From Bacteroidota bacterium (lineage in GTDB: Bacteria; Bacteroidota; Bacteroidia; Bacteroidales; NBLH01), in contig JANYKN010000134.1 in assembly GCA_025361565.1 (NCBI GenBank), positions 62,001 to 126,000 of the forward strand: a stretch of DNA of 64,000 nucleotides, in the 5' to 3' direction. A model generated the notes under the pieces. It saw only the letters and a list, made by a program, of their open reading frames with translations. It made no database searches and was not told where the DNA came from. Below, piece by piece: positions 1 to 9,627 of this stretch; within the stretch, counting starts at the first letter, position 1; each line of letters opens with the position of its first letter. The position numbers and the translations under genes are program-made.

Positions 1-3000
1 TGCAAATTCAGCTTTTTTCCTGTCCGAGATGTCTTTCATTGAACCCAACATTCTAAGCGCTTTTCCATTTTCGTCGGGTAGCACTATTCCATTATCTTCA
101 ACAAATATATATTCTCCATTTTTAATTTTAAACCTGTATTCAACATTGTAATGGCCTAAATGAGCAATTGCTTCATTTAAAAGTGTCAACAAATTTTCCT
201 GATCGTTGGGGTGGAGCATGTTTATCCATCCGTTTAAATTGACAGATTGGAATTCTTGATGACTGTAACCTGTCAATTGTTCAACTGCCCCCGACCATAT
301 AATTTGTGAACTTGGAATATCCAGGTCATAAACCAATTGTCCGGTTTGTTCAATGGTAATCCTATATCTTTCTTCGCTGTATTTAAGCAGTTTTTCAGAA
401 GTAATCCGTTCGGTTATATCTTTACTTACAAGTACAATTCCATTAATGGCTTTATTCGCAAGCATGTTGATGCCAATAGCCTCAATAAATACATATTGGC
501 CTTGTTTATGCTTGATTCTAAACATGGATGGAATTCCATCATTGGCAGACTGGAACACATTTGTAAGTTCTTCCTGGGCAGAATTTATATCATCCGGATG
601 AAAAAAATCCAACAAAGGTTTTCCTATAATTTCATCCTGTGCATAGCCAAATGTTTTTTTCCCTGAAAGACTTTGGTAAGTAATTATACCTTGGCCATTT
701 ACAATAGTAATTGAATCGTTCAATGCCTGAACTATGGAACGGAATTTTTCTTCACTTTCTATAAGTGCCTGTTCAATTTTTTTGCGTTCCGAAATATCGG
801 TCATGGTTCCAATTGAACCAACAATATTTCCATGATTGTCAAAAAGCGGAGCCCCACTGATCAGGAATTCTATTTTGCTCCCATCTTTTCTTCTAAATTC
901 AAGTTCGTACTGGCTACTTATTCCTTTTGTTCTATCGGAATTTACTTTTTTAAGGACATCATAATCATTCGGTTCCAATAATTTTTGGTGAGCAATTTCC
1001 CCGATAATTTCTTCAGTATCATATCCCAATAATTCTGTAAACCGCTTATTAACGAATTGTACCCTATCCTCATTATCAACAAACATAACAGCTTCGTTCA
1101 GGCTTTCCATCAAACTGCGATATTTTTTTTCGCTTTCCCTTATTTCGTTTTCTGCTTTTTTCCTTTCGGAGATATCCCTAACAATTGCATGTAACAAATA
1201 TTCACCTTTAATGATGATTCTATTCAAACTAACTTCAGCATAAAATACAGTTCCATCCTGCTTTTTATGGAGCCACTCAAAAAACTGAGGTTCACCTTTC
1301 AAAGCCATCGTTGTTTTTTCCAGGGCTTTATCTGCTGATTTTTTGCCATCTGGCTGAAATTCAGGTGAAAACTGGGCTGGAGAGTGCCCAACAATCTGAT
1401 CCTTTTCACATCCAAATATTTCAACAGTTTTTGAATTGCAATCCAGAAATATGGATTCATTCATAATAAAGATGGCATCGCTCGAAGTCTCAAATAATGA
1501 TTTGAATTTAAATTCGCTTTCCTTTAAAGTTCTTTCCGCATTTTTTTGTTCGGTAATATCAGTTGCAATTCCAAGATAGCCTGTTATTTCTTGTTTCTCA
1601 TTTTTTACAGCAGTAATTCCAAGATTAACCTTTATTTGTGAACCATTTTTGCGAACATAGGTCCATTCGCGTATTTCACTTTTGTTGTTATTGGCCAGGG
1701 CTACAAAAACATCAAACCCATTTATCTTTTGATTTAGCTGAACCGATAATTCTTCTCCACGTTCGTTAATCTCAGATTTTAAATGAAAAAATTCGGGTGT
1801 CATTTTACCAACTACTTCTTCCTGCTTGTAGCCGAGCATTTTTTCCGCACCTTTATTAAATACTGCAATAATTCCGGAGGGTTCTGTTGCAATAATGGAT
1901 ACCTCAGTTGCAGCATCTAGAACTCCTTGCAGTTGGTTGCGTGCTTTGGAAATAGATTCATCGGCTTTTTTATTTTCACTGATGTCAACTAAAATACCTC
2001 TGATTCCAACTGGTTTATCATTTTCTAGGATCAGTGATGAATAAATCAGAACCGGAAATTCAGTTCCGTCCTGTTTTAAAGCTTTATATTCATTTCCTGA
2101 AACAGTTATTCCGGAATAAATCTGGCTGATATTTTCTTTTGCTCTTTGACGCTCCTCCGGCACAAGCATTGACAACACATTGATTCCCTTTTGAAAATCT
2201 TGTGGGGTATATCCAAAAACTTCATAAGCTTCGCGGTTTACAAAAATGAAATTGCCGCTTAAATCTATTTCAAATACAGTTTGAGGGAGCAAATCTGCCA
2301 TTTGACGGAACCTTTCTTCACTTTTTTTAAGTGAAGCTTCCGATATCATTCGCTCCGTTATATCACGGCAAATGCCTTCATTGAAAATTGTATTGCCATT
2401 TTCATCTTTGATATATCTGGCGGTATCCTCAACCCAAATTATTCGCCCATCTTTGGTTTTTAAACGATACGTTTCAAATGCGGAAATGAAATTTTGGTTT
2501 TCATCGATAATATCTTCCCTTTCGCTTACCTGAACGTAAAGTGCAGTTGGAATATGAACGGAAAGCAGTTCTTCTTTGCTACTATAACCCAGCATTTTTA
2601 CAAATGCAGGATTTACTTCAACAAAATATCCTTCGGGAGTGGACCTGTAGTATCCATTTGGCATGGTTTCAAACAGATTTCTAAACCTGTTTTCGCTCTT
2701 ATTTAAAGCTTCTTCGGTTACTTTGTGTTCGGTAATATCCCTAACAATGGCCAAAAGTCTCTCTTTTCTTGCAATTTTTGCTGTTTTTAACAAAATTTCT
2801 GCCCAAAAAAATGATCCGTCTTTTTTCTTTGCCCGCCACGAAAATTCCAGGACTTCTGAGTCCTTTGCATTTTGGATTTTTAGTAAAACCATTTCGCTTA
2901 TTTGATCCCAATCATCGGCACAAAAACTGCTCATTTTGTATTGAAGTACTTCATAGATATCAGAGTATCCAAACATTTGAAGCATCGATTTGTTTACATC

Positions 3001-3753
3001 CAGTATTTTAAAGGTTTTGCTGTCGAGAATAACCAAGGCATCGGTTGTAGCATTAAAGATTTCGCTGTAATTTTGTTCGTTTTCGGCCAATGCTTCTTCT
3101 GCTTTTTTTCGTCCAAGCGAATTGGCAGTAATTCCTGCAAATGGAATAATATCGTCCATATCAGGTGGCAATTGCTCAGAGTTTCCAACAATTACAATAG
3201 TACCCACAAGTTTGCCCTGATACATAAGTGGAATGCCTTTAATCCATTCAATACCAATTATTCTTTCAAGTTCTTGCCCGAGTGGCTCCGGAATTGCACC
3301 AAGTGTTAAATCGTGTATCGAAGAAAATGTCCAGAACGGCTGCGAAGTTAATTTTACATATTGTTCCTTGGTCCAAGGCATGGCAAAACCTACAATAGTT
3401 TGCCCAAGCAGTCCAATTATTTTTGAATTGATTTCGTCTGAAAGACTTGAATTTTCAACAACTAAAACAGATTTGTTTTCATCGAAACTGGATATCCAAA
3501 GTCCTTTTATTCCAAATATTTCTTTTAATTTATGGATTACATAGGGAAATACATCATGATAGGGAAGATAGGCTAAGTTTATTGAAAATTTATTTAGTTT
3601 TAAATGATCGTTATGGAGTTTCTTTAATTTTTTTTCTGAATCTTCAATGATAAAGGACTGTTGTTCGCATTTCAAATTTAAAGCCTCATATTGGATTTTT
3701 AATGCATCAAGCTCACGCTGAATTTTCTTATTGGCTTTGTCATTATGCTCCAT
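1..3753 (-). CDS. Multi-PAS sensor protein (probable histidine kinase), 3' end outside window
   Basis: An open frame of 1,251 codons runs without a stop from an ATG at 3753 to the window edge, so the protein is incomplete at its C-terminus. The N-terminal ~65 residues are Lys/Glu/Leu-rich and look like coiled coil. Residues ~70-210 resemble a GAF domain. Then at least eight PAS/PAC modules follow, starting near residues 220, 347, 473, 593, 734, 861, 985 and 1111. Each opens with a SE.(R/K)(F/Y)(R/K) type helix, and most close with a D-I-(T/S)-E/D-(R/H/N/Q)-K/M PAC end. I see no signal peptide or transmembrane segment, so a cytoplasmic sensor is likely. A HisKA/HATPase pair is expected beyond the edge but is not visible. 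A GGDEF or phosphatase output is an alternative. Several possible ligand-binding PAS folds suggest integration of redox, light or small-molecule cues; the signal cannot be read from sequence. Confidence 0.85.
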   Translation of the reverse strand, partial: MEHNDKANKKIQRELDALKIQYEALNLKCEQQSFIIEDSEKKLKKLHNDHLKLNKFSINLAYLPYHDVFPYVIHKLKEIFGIKGLWISSFDENKSVLVVENSSLSDEINSKIIGLLGQTIVGFAMPWTKEQYVKLTSQPFWTFSSIHDLTLGAIPEPLGQELERIIGIEWIKGIPLMYQGKLVGTIVIVGNSEQLPPDMDDIIPFAGITANSLGRKKAEEALAENEQNYSEIFNATTDALVILDSKTFKILDVNKSMLQMFGYSDIYEVLQYKMSSFCADDWDQISEMVLLKIQNAKDSEVLEFSWRAKKKDGSFFWAEILLKTAKIARKERLLAIVRDITEHKVTEEALNKSENRFRNLFETMPNGYYRSTPEGYFVEVNPAFVKMLGYSSKEELLSVHIPTALYVQVSEREDIIDENQNFISAFETYRLKTKDGRIIWVEDTARYIKDENGNTIFNEGICRDITERMISEASLKKSEERFRQMADLLPQTVFEIDLSGNFIFVNREAYEVFGYTPQDFQKGINVLSMLVPEERQRAKENISQIYSGITVSGNEYKALKQDGTEFPVLIYSSLILENDKPVGIRGILVDISENKKADESISKARNQLQGVLDAATEVSIIATEPSGIIAVFNKGAEKMLGYKQEEVVGKMTPEFFHLKSEINERGEELSVQLNQKINGFDVFVALANNNKSEIREWTYVRKNGSQIKVNLGITAVKNEKQEITGYLGIATDITEQKNAERTLKESEFKFKSLFETSSDAIFIMNESIFLDCNSKTVEIFGCEKDQIVGHSPAQFSPEFQPDGKKSADKALEKTTMALKGEPQFFEWLHKKQDGTVFYAEVSLNRIIIKGEYLLHAIVRDISERKKAENEIRESEKKYRSLMESLNEAVMFVDNEDRVQFVNKRFTELLGYDTEEIIGEIAHQKLLEPNDYDVLKKVNSDRTKGISSQYELEFRRKDGSKIEFLISGAPLFDNHGNIVGSIGTMTDISERKKIEQALIESEEKFRSIVQALNDSITIVNGQGIITYQSLSGKKTFGYAQDEIIGKPLLDFFHPDDINSAQEELTNVFQSANDGIPSMFRIKHKQGQYVFIEAIGINMLANKAINGIVLVSKDITERITSEKLLKYSEERYRITIEQTGQLVYDLDIPSSQIIWSGAVEQLTGYSHQEFQSVNLNGWINMLHPNDQENLLTLLNEAIAHLGHYNVEYRFKIKNGEYIFVEDNGIVLPDENGKALRMLGSMKDISDRKKAEFA

Positions 3754-3912
3754 AAAATTATCTTAAAACATAGCAGTCATTATTTTAACCAAAGTACTAA
3801 TTATTTATAATACCAAAAAATGGGTATTTATATAAACTATTACTTAAACGAACTTATTCATACAATAATCAATGCAACGGAAGCATTTCAATTTTTGAAA
3901 TTATGCTTTTCG

Positions 3913-6219
3913 TTATTCAATTGAAACTTCATCTACAAACAACCATGCGGGAGTTCCTTCACCCGGATTTCCTTTTGGGATATCGCCATAAAATGTGGCA
4001 ATAATTTTTATATAGTTGGCTTTAATTCCCTTTGTTTGGAAAGAAATTTCCTGCACACCATCTAACGAAAAATCGAAATTACTTTTAGATTCAATTTCTT
4101 TAAAATGGATACCATCATCTGAAACAAATAGAGATACTTTTGAAGGCAAATACACCCAGCTTGATGGTTTGTTAAAAAATCTAATTTTTACCACATTGAG
4201 TATTTCTGTTTTCTGAAAATCAATTGTGCCTTCAAAATCCTGGCCGCTCCACGCAAGCCACTCATCATCGTTAAACCTGCTATTACTGCCCAAAACACCA
4301 TTGTTCCAAGCTTGGTTTCCTCCTTTGTTGTAATATTTGGATGGTTCTGTTTTTAACTCCGAAGGTTTTCCTGTTGCTTTGTTTATCGAAAATGTTTTTT
4401 GAATTTTATCCACCATTATGTCTTGATAAAGAGCTCCAACTGTTAATATGGTACTATTTGAAATTGGGATTGGTCCGATATATTTCCTGTCATTTTTTGT
4501 TGGCACAGAGCCATTTGTCGTATAAAATACCAGATAATTATCAGGAATACCAATCACTTTGGCCATAATTTGATTTGAAGTAGAATCAACATATGTTTTC
4601 ATTTTAATATCAAATAAATGCCTGGAATAATTGACATTAAATTGATCGAGACGTTTAAGATAAGGTAATAACCGACTTATAAAGTCAGAATATTCTTGTT
4701 TTTTGTTCGACCAGGTCACTTCAGCCAAGGCTATAGAGCGCGGGAAAATCATATATTCTGCCTGTTTTGAATTGGGAACAAATTCTGTCCAAAGATTGCC
4801 CTGTGCCCCTAAAATCAGTTTCGCCTGTTTGGTATTTAATTCAGCAGGAATTGGATTATAGCTATAAACTTTTGATAAGGTTGTAAGGCCGCCCCAAGCA
4901 GTAGGTTCAGAAGCATCTTCAGATTGGTAATGATCTAAATAGCAATAACTTCCAGGAGTCATCACTACTTTGTGATTTTGCTTTATTGCATCAATTCCAC
5001 CTTGTTCACCTCGCCAGCTCATTACAATTGCGTTGGGGGCAAGGCCTCCTTCCAAAATTTCGTCCCATCCAATTACTGTTCTATTTTTTTCATTCACAAA
5101 TTTCTCAATCCGCTTAATAAAATAGCTCTGAAGTTCATCAACTGAAGCTAAATGTTCGTCTTTCATCCGCTTGGCGCAAACCGGACATTTTTTCCAATTT
5201 TCTTTTCCCGCTTCATCGCCTCCAATATGGATAATTTTTGATGGAAAAATATCCATTACTTCTGTTAAAATATTGGTGAGGAAAATAAATGTAGAATCTT
5301 TGGTGCAATATTCATCCTGGATATTCGATGGATATGCGAAAGGCTTACCGCTACTATCCAAACAGGCCAAATTGGGATACGAAGCCAATACCGATTTGGA
5401 ATGGGCTGGCATTTCAATTTCGGGAATAATGGTGATGAATTTAGAATTCGCATAAGCCACCAGTTCTTTCAACTGTTTTTGAGTGTAAAATCCACCATAC
5501 AATGTGTCATTGGGGCGGGAATTGTAATCGTATGTTAGATTAAGCGGTGTTCCTTTTCTAAAAGCACCAATTTGGGTGAGTTTTGGATATTTTTTACTTT
5601 CGAAACGCCAGCCCTGACTGTCGGTTAAATGCAAATGAAGCACATTCATTTTTTGCATGGACAGCAAATCGATTAATTTTTTCAAAAATTCATATGGCAT
5701 ATAATGGCGGGCAACATCAAGCATAATTCCCCTGTAACCAAAAGCAGGAGCATCCGTTATTGAAACACACGGAATTTTCCAATCTATATTTTTTATAATC
5801 GTGCAGCACTCAATTTCAATTGGTAAAAGTTGTAATAATGATTGAACTGCATAGAAAACTCCACTTGGTTTTTTTGCCAGTATGATGATTTCATTTGGGT
5901 TTACTTTCAATTCATAACCTTCATCATTCGTTATTTTATCAGAAAGTGAAACTGTTATGATATTTCCCTTATTTTTATATTTGCTTGCTTTTAATTTAAT
6001 TCCAGCCGAGGTATTCAATTTTAAAAATAAAGGACTTAAGGCTGTTGTAAGCTCCTTATTTTTATAATTATATATTAATTCTGTGGTATTTGAGAAAGTA
6101 AAAAAACCTTCGCCAACTTCAATTTGTTGTGGATTTGGAATTATTTTTATTTCGTTTTGAGCAGAAATTAGAATGGGGATAAAAAGTATTGAAAGGATAA
6201 AAGTTAGATTGGTTTTCAT
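3913..6219 (-). CDS. Secreted beta-N-acetylhexosaminidase, GH20, with C-terminal F5/8-type (discoidin-like) domain
   Basis: 768 residues. A signal peptide (~1-20, ending ILISAQ) predicts export. Residues ~25-155 match the GH20b N-terminal alpha/beta domain, and ~160-510 are the GH20 TIM barrel. The family hallmark HIGGDE lies at 331-336, giving the catalytic Asp335-Glu336 pair used in substrate-assisted catalysis through the 2-acetamido group. A small chitobiase-type C-terminal beta-domain follows. The last ~140 residues (around NNGVLGSNSRFNDDEWLAW through KANYIKIIA) look like an F5/8 type C carbohydrate-binding domain. Known family role: removal of terminal non-reducing GlcNAc/GalNAc from glycoconjugates. 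It lies ~460 bp downstream of two GH29 fucosidases on the same strand, consistent with stepwise trimming of fucosylated glycans. Length is normal for Bacteroidota GH20 enzymes with this extra domain. Confidence 0.93.
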   Translation of the reverse strand: MKTNLTFILSILFIPILISAQNEIKIIPNPQQIEVGEGFFTFSNTTELIYNYKNKELTTALSPLFLKLNTSAGIKLKASKYKNKGNIITVSLSDKITNDEGYELKVNPNEIIILAKKPSGVFYAVQSLLQLLPIEIECCTIIKNIDWKIPCVSITDAPAFGYRGIMLDVARHYMPYEFLKKLIDLLSMQKMNVLHLHLTDSQGWRFESKKYPKLTQIGAFRKGTPLNLTYDYNSRPNDTLYGGFYTQKQLKELVAYANSKFITIIPEIEMPAHSKSVLASYPNLACLDSSGKPFAYPSNIQDEYCTKDSTFIFLTNILTEVMDIFPSKIIHIGGDEAGKENWKKCPVCAKRMKDEHLASVDELQSYFIKRIEKFVNEKNRTVIGWDEILEGGLAPNAIVMSWRGEQGGIDAIKQNHKVVMTPGSYCYLDHYQSEDASEPTAWGGLTTLSKVYSYNPIPAELNTKQAKLILGAQGNLWTEFVPNSKQAEYMIFPRSIALAEVTWSNKKQEYSDFISRLLPYLKRLDQFNVNYSRHLFDIKMKTYVDSTSNQIMAKVIGIPDNYLVFYTTNGSVPTKNDRKYIGPIPISNSTILTVGALYQDIMVDKIQKTFSINKATGKPSELKTEPSKYYNKGGNQAWNNGVLGSNSRFNDDEWLAWSGQDFEGTIDFQKTEILNVVKIRFFNKPSSWVYLPSKVSLFVSDDGIHFKEIESKSNFDFSLDGVQEISFQTKGIKANYIKIIATFYGDIPKGNPGEGTPAWLFVDEVSIE

Positions 6220-6262
6220 AGATTGATATATTTTATTTTTGGATGAAAGATAAAATTCTCAT

Positions 6263-6311
6263 TTCATATTAGTTTCTTCATATTAGTTTCTTCATATTTG
6301 TTTCTTCATAT
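6263..6311. repeat. 14-bp tandem repeat upstream of the GH20 gene
   Basis: Three consecutive 14-bp units (TTCATATTAGTTTC; the third has one change) start at 6263, 6277 and 6291, with a partial fourth at 6305. They sit ~45-90 bp upstream of the GH20 start codon, so copy number could affect its promoter region. No function is shown. Confidence 0.85.
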
Positions 6312-6355
6312 GTTAAAATCTAATTTTATAATTAAAACACAAGTTTTAGTTTATC

Positions 6356-6496
6356 AATTCCCCCTTGGCGAAGGGGGCAGGGGGATTGACAATATTTTAC
6401 TGAAAGAATTAATTCAAATCCAAATAATTAAATTTTAAGGCAATAATAATTTTCCAATTCATCAATCCCCTGAACCCCCTTCTCAAAGGGGGAATT
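6356..6496. repeat. Imperfect long inverted repeat (C5/G5 hairpin arms) in the GH20-GH29 intergenic region
   Basis: Two arms, 6356-6389 and 6472-6496, are inverted copies of each other. Each also contains its own short hairpin of CCCCCTT...AAGGGGG type. The whole could fold as a stem with an ~80-nt loop. It is the main content of the 460-bp gap between the GH20 and first GH29 genes. This type of C/G-run palindrome is a common dispersed intergenic repeat in Bacteroidota. It may act as transcript stabiliser or terminator between the two glycosidase genes. Confidence 0.75.
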
Positions 6497-6679
6497 TGTT
6501 TCTAAATGACTTATTGCAATCTAAATTTGCTTTTCTCATTCTGTATCAACAATTTGTTTTTTATTATTTCAAAATCAGTCATCCATTAATTGCAAAAAAA
6601 AAGAAAGAATCATAGTGAACTCGAATAATTTTTAATGATATGAATACTGCATCTTAAAATTCAGAATTAGCTTAATAAT

Positions 6680-8119
6680 TTACTCTTTTGTAATTTTTAT
6701 TACCCATGCATATTTACATGGTGGATTCTGCTGAATGGATAAAGGTATAGTGATTATTAACTTCTTGTTATCGTATCTCCATTTAAGCGTTCCTGTTGTT
6801 CCCAAAAGACTAATTTTGGCATTTTCGGGCAATGTAATGTTCTTAATAACCATTGTTTCAGGTACTTTTGTTGTTTTTTCAGGAATTTGAAAAATAGCAT
6901 AAACTGTTTTTCCTTTAAGTGTAAAAACAAAATTGGGTTGTGCACCAATCAAATTGTCACCTGTGGTTCCATAAATAGCTTCTCCATTTATTTTCATCCA
7001 TTGCCCAATTTCTTTTAAGCGCTCATAAGCTTCTTTGTGCCATTCGCCATCGGGACCAGGCGCAATGTTTAACAGCATACTTCCACCCTTTGAGACAATT
7101 TCGGTTAATTGATGAATAATTTCTTGTGTAGGTTTATAATTTTCTTTGGGAATATAAGACCATGAATCACCCATGGTTATGCATGATTCCCATGGATAAG
7201 GAAGATATTTATCTGGAATTTGCTGTTCGGGCGTTACATAATTTTCATATTCTCCAGATACTGTCCTGTCAACTACTAGAATTCCTGGTTGGTTTCTTCT
7301 TGCCATTTCAGCTATTCGGGGCATATCAATATCTTGTTTATAAGGAATTGCTTTTTGCCAGCTTACTGTTGTGTCAATGCTTTCTAAAGGGCGCACCCAT
7401 CCGCCGTCAAGCCAAAGAATATCTACTTTTCCATATTCCGAAGTGATTTCGTTTATTTGATTGTAAGTGAAATCTTTGAATTTTTGCCAACGTTCAGGAA
7501 AAAGTGCCGGATTATAAGAAGGGTTCCGATCTTTAGGAGGGAAATAGGGCCACCAAAAATCTTGAGAATGCCAATCAGGCTTTGAAAAATAAGCACCAAT
7601 CATAAATTGTTGGTTTCTAAAAGCAGTAAAAATCTCCTTGGTTACGTTGCTTCTTGGATTGGAAGAAAACGGTGTTTTGGGATCGGTAATTTTATAATCG
7701 GTTTGTTTGGTATCGAACATACAAAATCCATCGTGGTGTTTGGTTGTGAAAACCATATATTTCATTCCTGCTTCTTTGGCGGCTTCAGCCCATTTTTCAG
7801 GATTAAATCTGGTTGGATTGAATGTTTTTTGAAGATTTTCGTACTGTTTTTTATATTCATACCAATCATAGGCAAATGGGCCTTTTCGCTGGCACCAACC
7901 TTCGTTTTCAGGACAAAGGCTCCAGCTTTCTACAATTCCCCATTGGCTGTATGTGCCCCAATGCATCAAAAGTCCGAATTTCAATTGTTGCCATTCAACT
8001 AATTTTTTACTTACCAGCGAATCTTTTGGCCAAATATAATGATCCGAATCTTTATGCTGCTGCGCAGTAGAATTTGATAGGATGAGGATTGCAAAAAAAC
8101 TGAGGGTTATGCTTTTCAT
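6680..8119 (-). CDS. Secreted alpha-L-fucosidase, GH29 (first of a pair)
   Basis: 479 residues with a signal peptide (~1-19, ending NSTAQQ). The GH29 barrel is clear: FGLLMHWGTYS near residue 48, the FTTKHHDGFCMFD strand/loop near residue 123, and the nucleophile in ILWLDGGW, Asp238. Domain end motifs (LNIAPGPDG) and a C-terminal beta-sandwich are present. Family role: retaining hydrolysis of alpha-L-fucose from oligosaccharides or glycoproteins. The gene lies 11 bp downstream of a second GH29 gene on the same strand, so the two are almost certainly co-transcribed. The acid/base residue cannot be assigned by eye because it is poorly conserved in GH29, so linkage specificity is unknown. Confidence 0.93.
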   Translation of the reverse strand: MKSITLSFFAILILSNSTAQQHKDSDHYIWPKDSLVSKKLVEWQQLKFGLLMHWGTYSQWGIVESWSLCPENEGWCQRKGPFAYDWYEYKKQYENLQKTFNPTRFNPEKWAEAAKEAGMKYMVFTTKHHDGFCMFDTKQTDYKITDPKTPFSSNPRSNVTKEIFTAFRNQQFMIGAYFSKPDWHSQDFWWPYFPPKDRNPSYNPALFPERWQKFKDFTYNQINEITSEYGKVDILWLDGGWVRPLESIDTTVSWQKAIPYKQDIDMPRIAEMARRNQPGILVVDRTVSGEYENYVTPEQQIPDKYLPYPWESCITMGDSWSYIPKENYKPTQEIIHQLTEIVSKGGSMLLNIAPGPDGEWHKEAYERLKEIGQWMKINGEAIYGTTGDNLIGAQPNFVFTLKGKTVYAIFQIPEKTTKVPETMVIKNITLPENAKISLLGTTGTLKWRYDNKKLIITIPLSIQQNPPCKYAWVIKITKE

Positions 8120-8130
8120 ATTTAAATCAT

Positions 8131-9456
8131 TTAATTAAATCCACCTTGACCTCGATACAATTTAATTGGTTTGTCCAGTTTTAATTTTAAAACAGTAACA
8201 TATTTATCCTTCACATTTTCGGGTACATCAATGTAAACCAGTCCAGGTACAGGACTCCATGAAATTTTTCCAACCACTTTGTGTGATAATTTAGTTCCAT
8301 TTCCCAACACAGTTATTTCTTCTATTTTATTATCAAGGCCTTTAAGCATAATGGTTCCATCAACATTGCCATGCAAAAACAAGTACAGGCTTGTTGAATC
8401 TTTCGATAAAGTAGTTGGCCCATAAAAATGTCCTTGCGGAATTCCCCCAAGAGTATTGAAAATTGCCTCATCGTGTTTTTTGTTCCATGCTCCCAATTCT
8501 TTCAAAACATGAATTTGTTCTTCTGGAATAGTTCCATCTTCTTTGGGGCCAAAATCCAACAGCAAATTGCCTCCATTCGAAACTACATCAATAAAAATAG
8601 TAATTATTTGGTAAGGTGTTTTCCAATTTTCGTCGTGGTGAAATCCCCAATTGTCGTTAGTGGTCATGCATAGTTCCCACCATGCATATTTTGGACGTGT
8701 AACCGGGAAATTCTGTTCGGGTGTTTCATAATCGCCATATCCTTGCAAACGACCATTAATAATGGCTTTGGGGTTATTTGATAAAATAATATTTCGGACT
8801 TTTTCCGATTCCCATTGTTCTGCACTATGCTCCCAATCACCATCAAACCACCATAAATCCGGATTAAGCATGGTGCCAATTTCTTTAATTTGTCCTTGAA
8901 AAAACTGACGGAATCTATTCCATCTTTCATAATCCTTTTCGAGAATATATTTCGAGCTATCATTTAGAAATCCCGGATAATCTGGATGAGTCCAATCAAT
9001 CAACGAAAAATAAGCGCCACATTTAATATCCCGTTTACGGAGTTCATCAAAAAAAGGTTTGATCATATCCCGCTTGGCCGGTGTAGCTTTTACAATACTC
9101 AAGTTGTTCATTTTAGTATCATACATGGCAACGCCATCGTGGTGTTTGGTTGTGATAACTGCGTATCTGGCGCCACTTTCTTTAATAAGATCTGCCCAAA
9201 ACGAAGGATTGTAATTTTTAAGGGTAAATCCTTTCAATTGCTTCATATAATCGGCATGGCTGATTTTTTTATTATGAAAACTCCAGGATTCATCAATGCC
9301 ATCAACCGAATAAATGCCTGCATGGATAAATATTCCAAGTTTGGCATCAGCAAACCATTGCATTTTTTGGCGAATAGATTCGGGATTAACTTTTTGCTGT
9401 GAGTTGCTTTGCAGGATTGCAAAGAATAGGCAAGTTGTAATGAATATTTTTTTCAT
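8131..9456 (-). CDS. Secreted alpha-L-fucosidase, GH29 (second of a pair)
   Basis: 441 residues with a signal peptide (~1-19, ending QSNSQQ). GH29 signatures: LGIFIHAGIYS, VITTKHHDGVAMYD, and the nucleophile motif WWFDGDW with Asp205, followed by LLDFGPKEDG. It is clearly diverged from the neighbouring GH29 at 6680-8119, for instance with a different insertion after the first HhG motif, so the two probably have different linkage or aglycone preferences rather than being recent duplicates. It is the promoter-proximal gene of the pair. No sulfatase, transporter or SusCD pair is adjacent. Confidence 0.92.
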   Translation of the reverse strand: MKKIFITTCLFFAILQSNSQQKVNPESIRQKMQWFADAKLGIFIHAGIYSVDGIDESWSFHNKKISHADYMKQLKGFTLKNYNPSFWADLIKESGARYAVITTKHHDGVAMYDTKMNNLSIVKATPAKRDMIKPFFDELRKRDIKCGAYFSLIDWTHPDYPGFLNDSSKYILEKDYERWNRFRQFFQGQIKEIGTMLNPDLWWFDGDWEHSAEQWESEKVRNIILSNNPKAIINGRLQGYGDYETPEQNFPVTRPKYAWWELCMTTNDNWGFHHDENWKTPYQIITIFIDVVSNGGNLLLDFGPKEDGTIPEEQIHVLKELGAWNKKHDEAIFNTLGGIPQGHFYGPTTLSKDSTSLYLFLHGNVDGTIMLKGLDNKIEEITVLGNGTKLSHKVVGKISWSPVPGLVYIDVPENVKDKYVTVLKLKLDKPIKLYRGQGGFN

Positions 9457-9569
9457 TGTGATTTATTGAAAGTAATTTGATACTAGAAGTGCATAAAAGT
9501 AATGCATGTGCATCAAAAAATAATCAATAATTTCAAAATAATTCACCTCATTTTAAGCATTTTTCATAG

Positions 9570-9620
9570 CAAATAAAAAAAATTGTTTCAATAACCCAAT
9601 TGAGGATTATTGAAACAATT
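9570..9620 (-). terminator. Intrinsic terminator after the acyl-CoA dehydrogenase gene
   Basis: Arms AATTGTTTCAATAA (9581-9594) and TTATTGAAACAATT (9607-9620) form a ~14-bp stem. Read on the minus strand it begins 7 nt after the stop codon at 9628 and is followed by a T-run (complement of 9571-9580). This marks the end of the minus-strand catabolic gene set. Confidence 0.85.
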
Positions 9621-9627
9621 GAAGCTG

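Noticed and set aside
2902-3309. 135-codon plus-strand frame inside the multi-PAS gene
   Set aside because: It is the antisense shadow of a strongly recognisable PAS-coding frame.
3913-9456. Standard polysaccharide utilisation locus
   Set aside because: No SusC/SusD, hybrid two-component or ECF sigma gene is adjacent.
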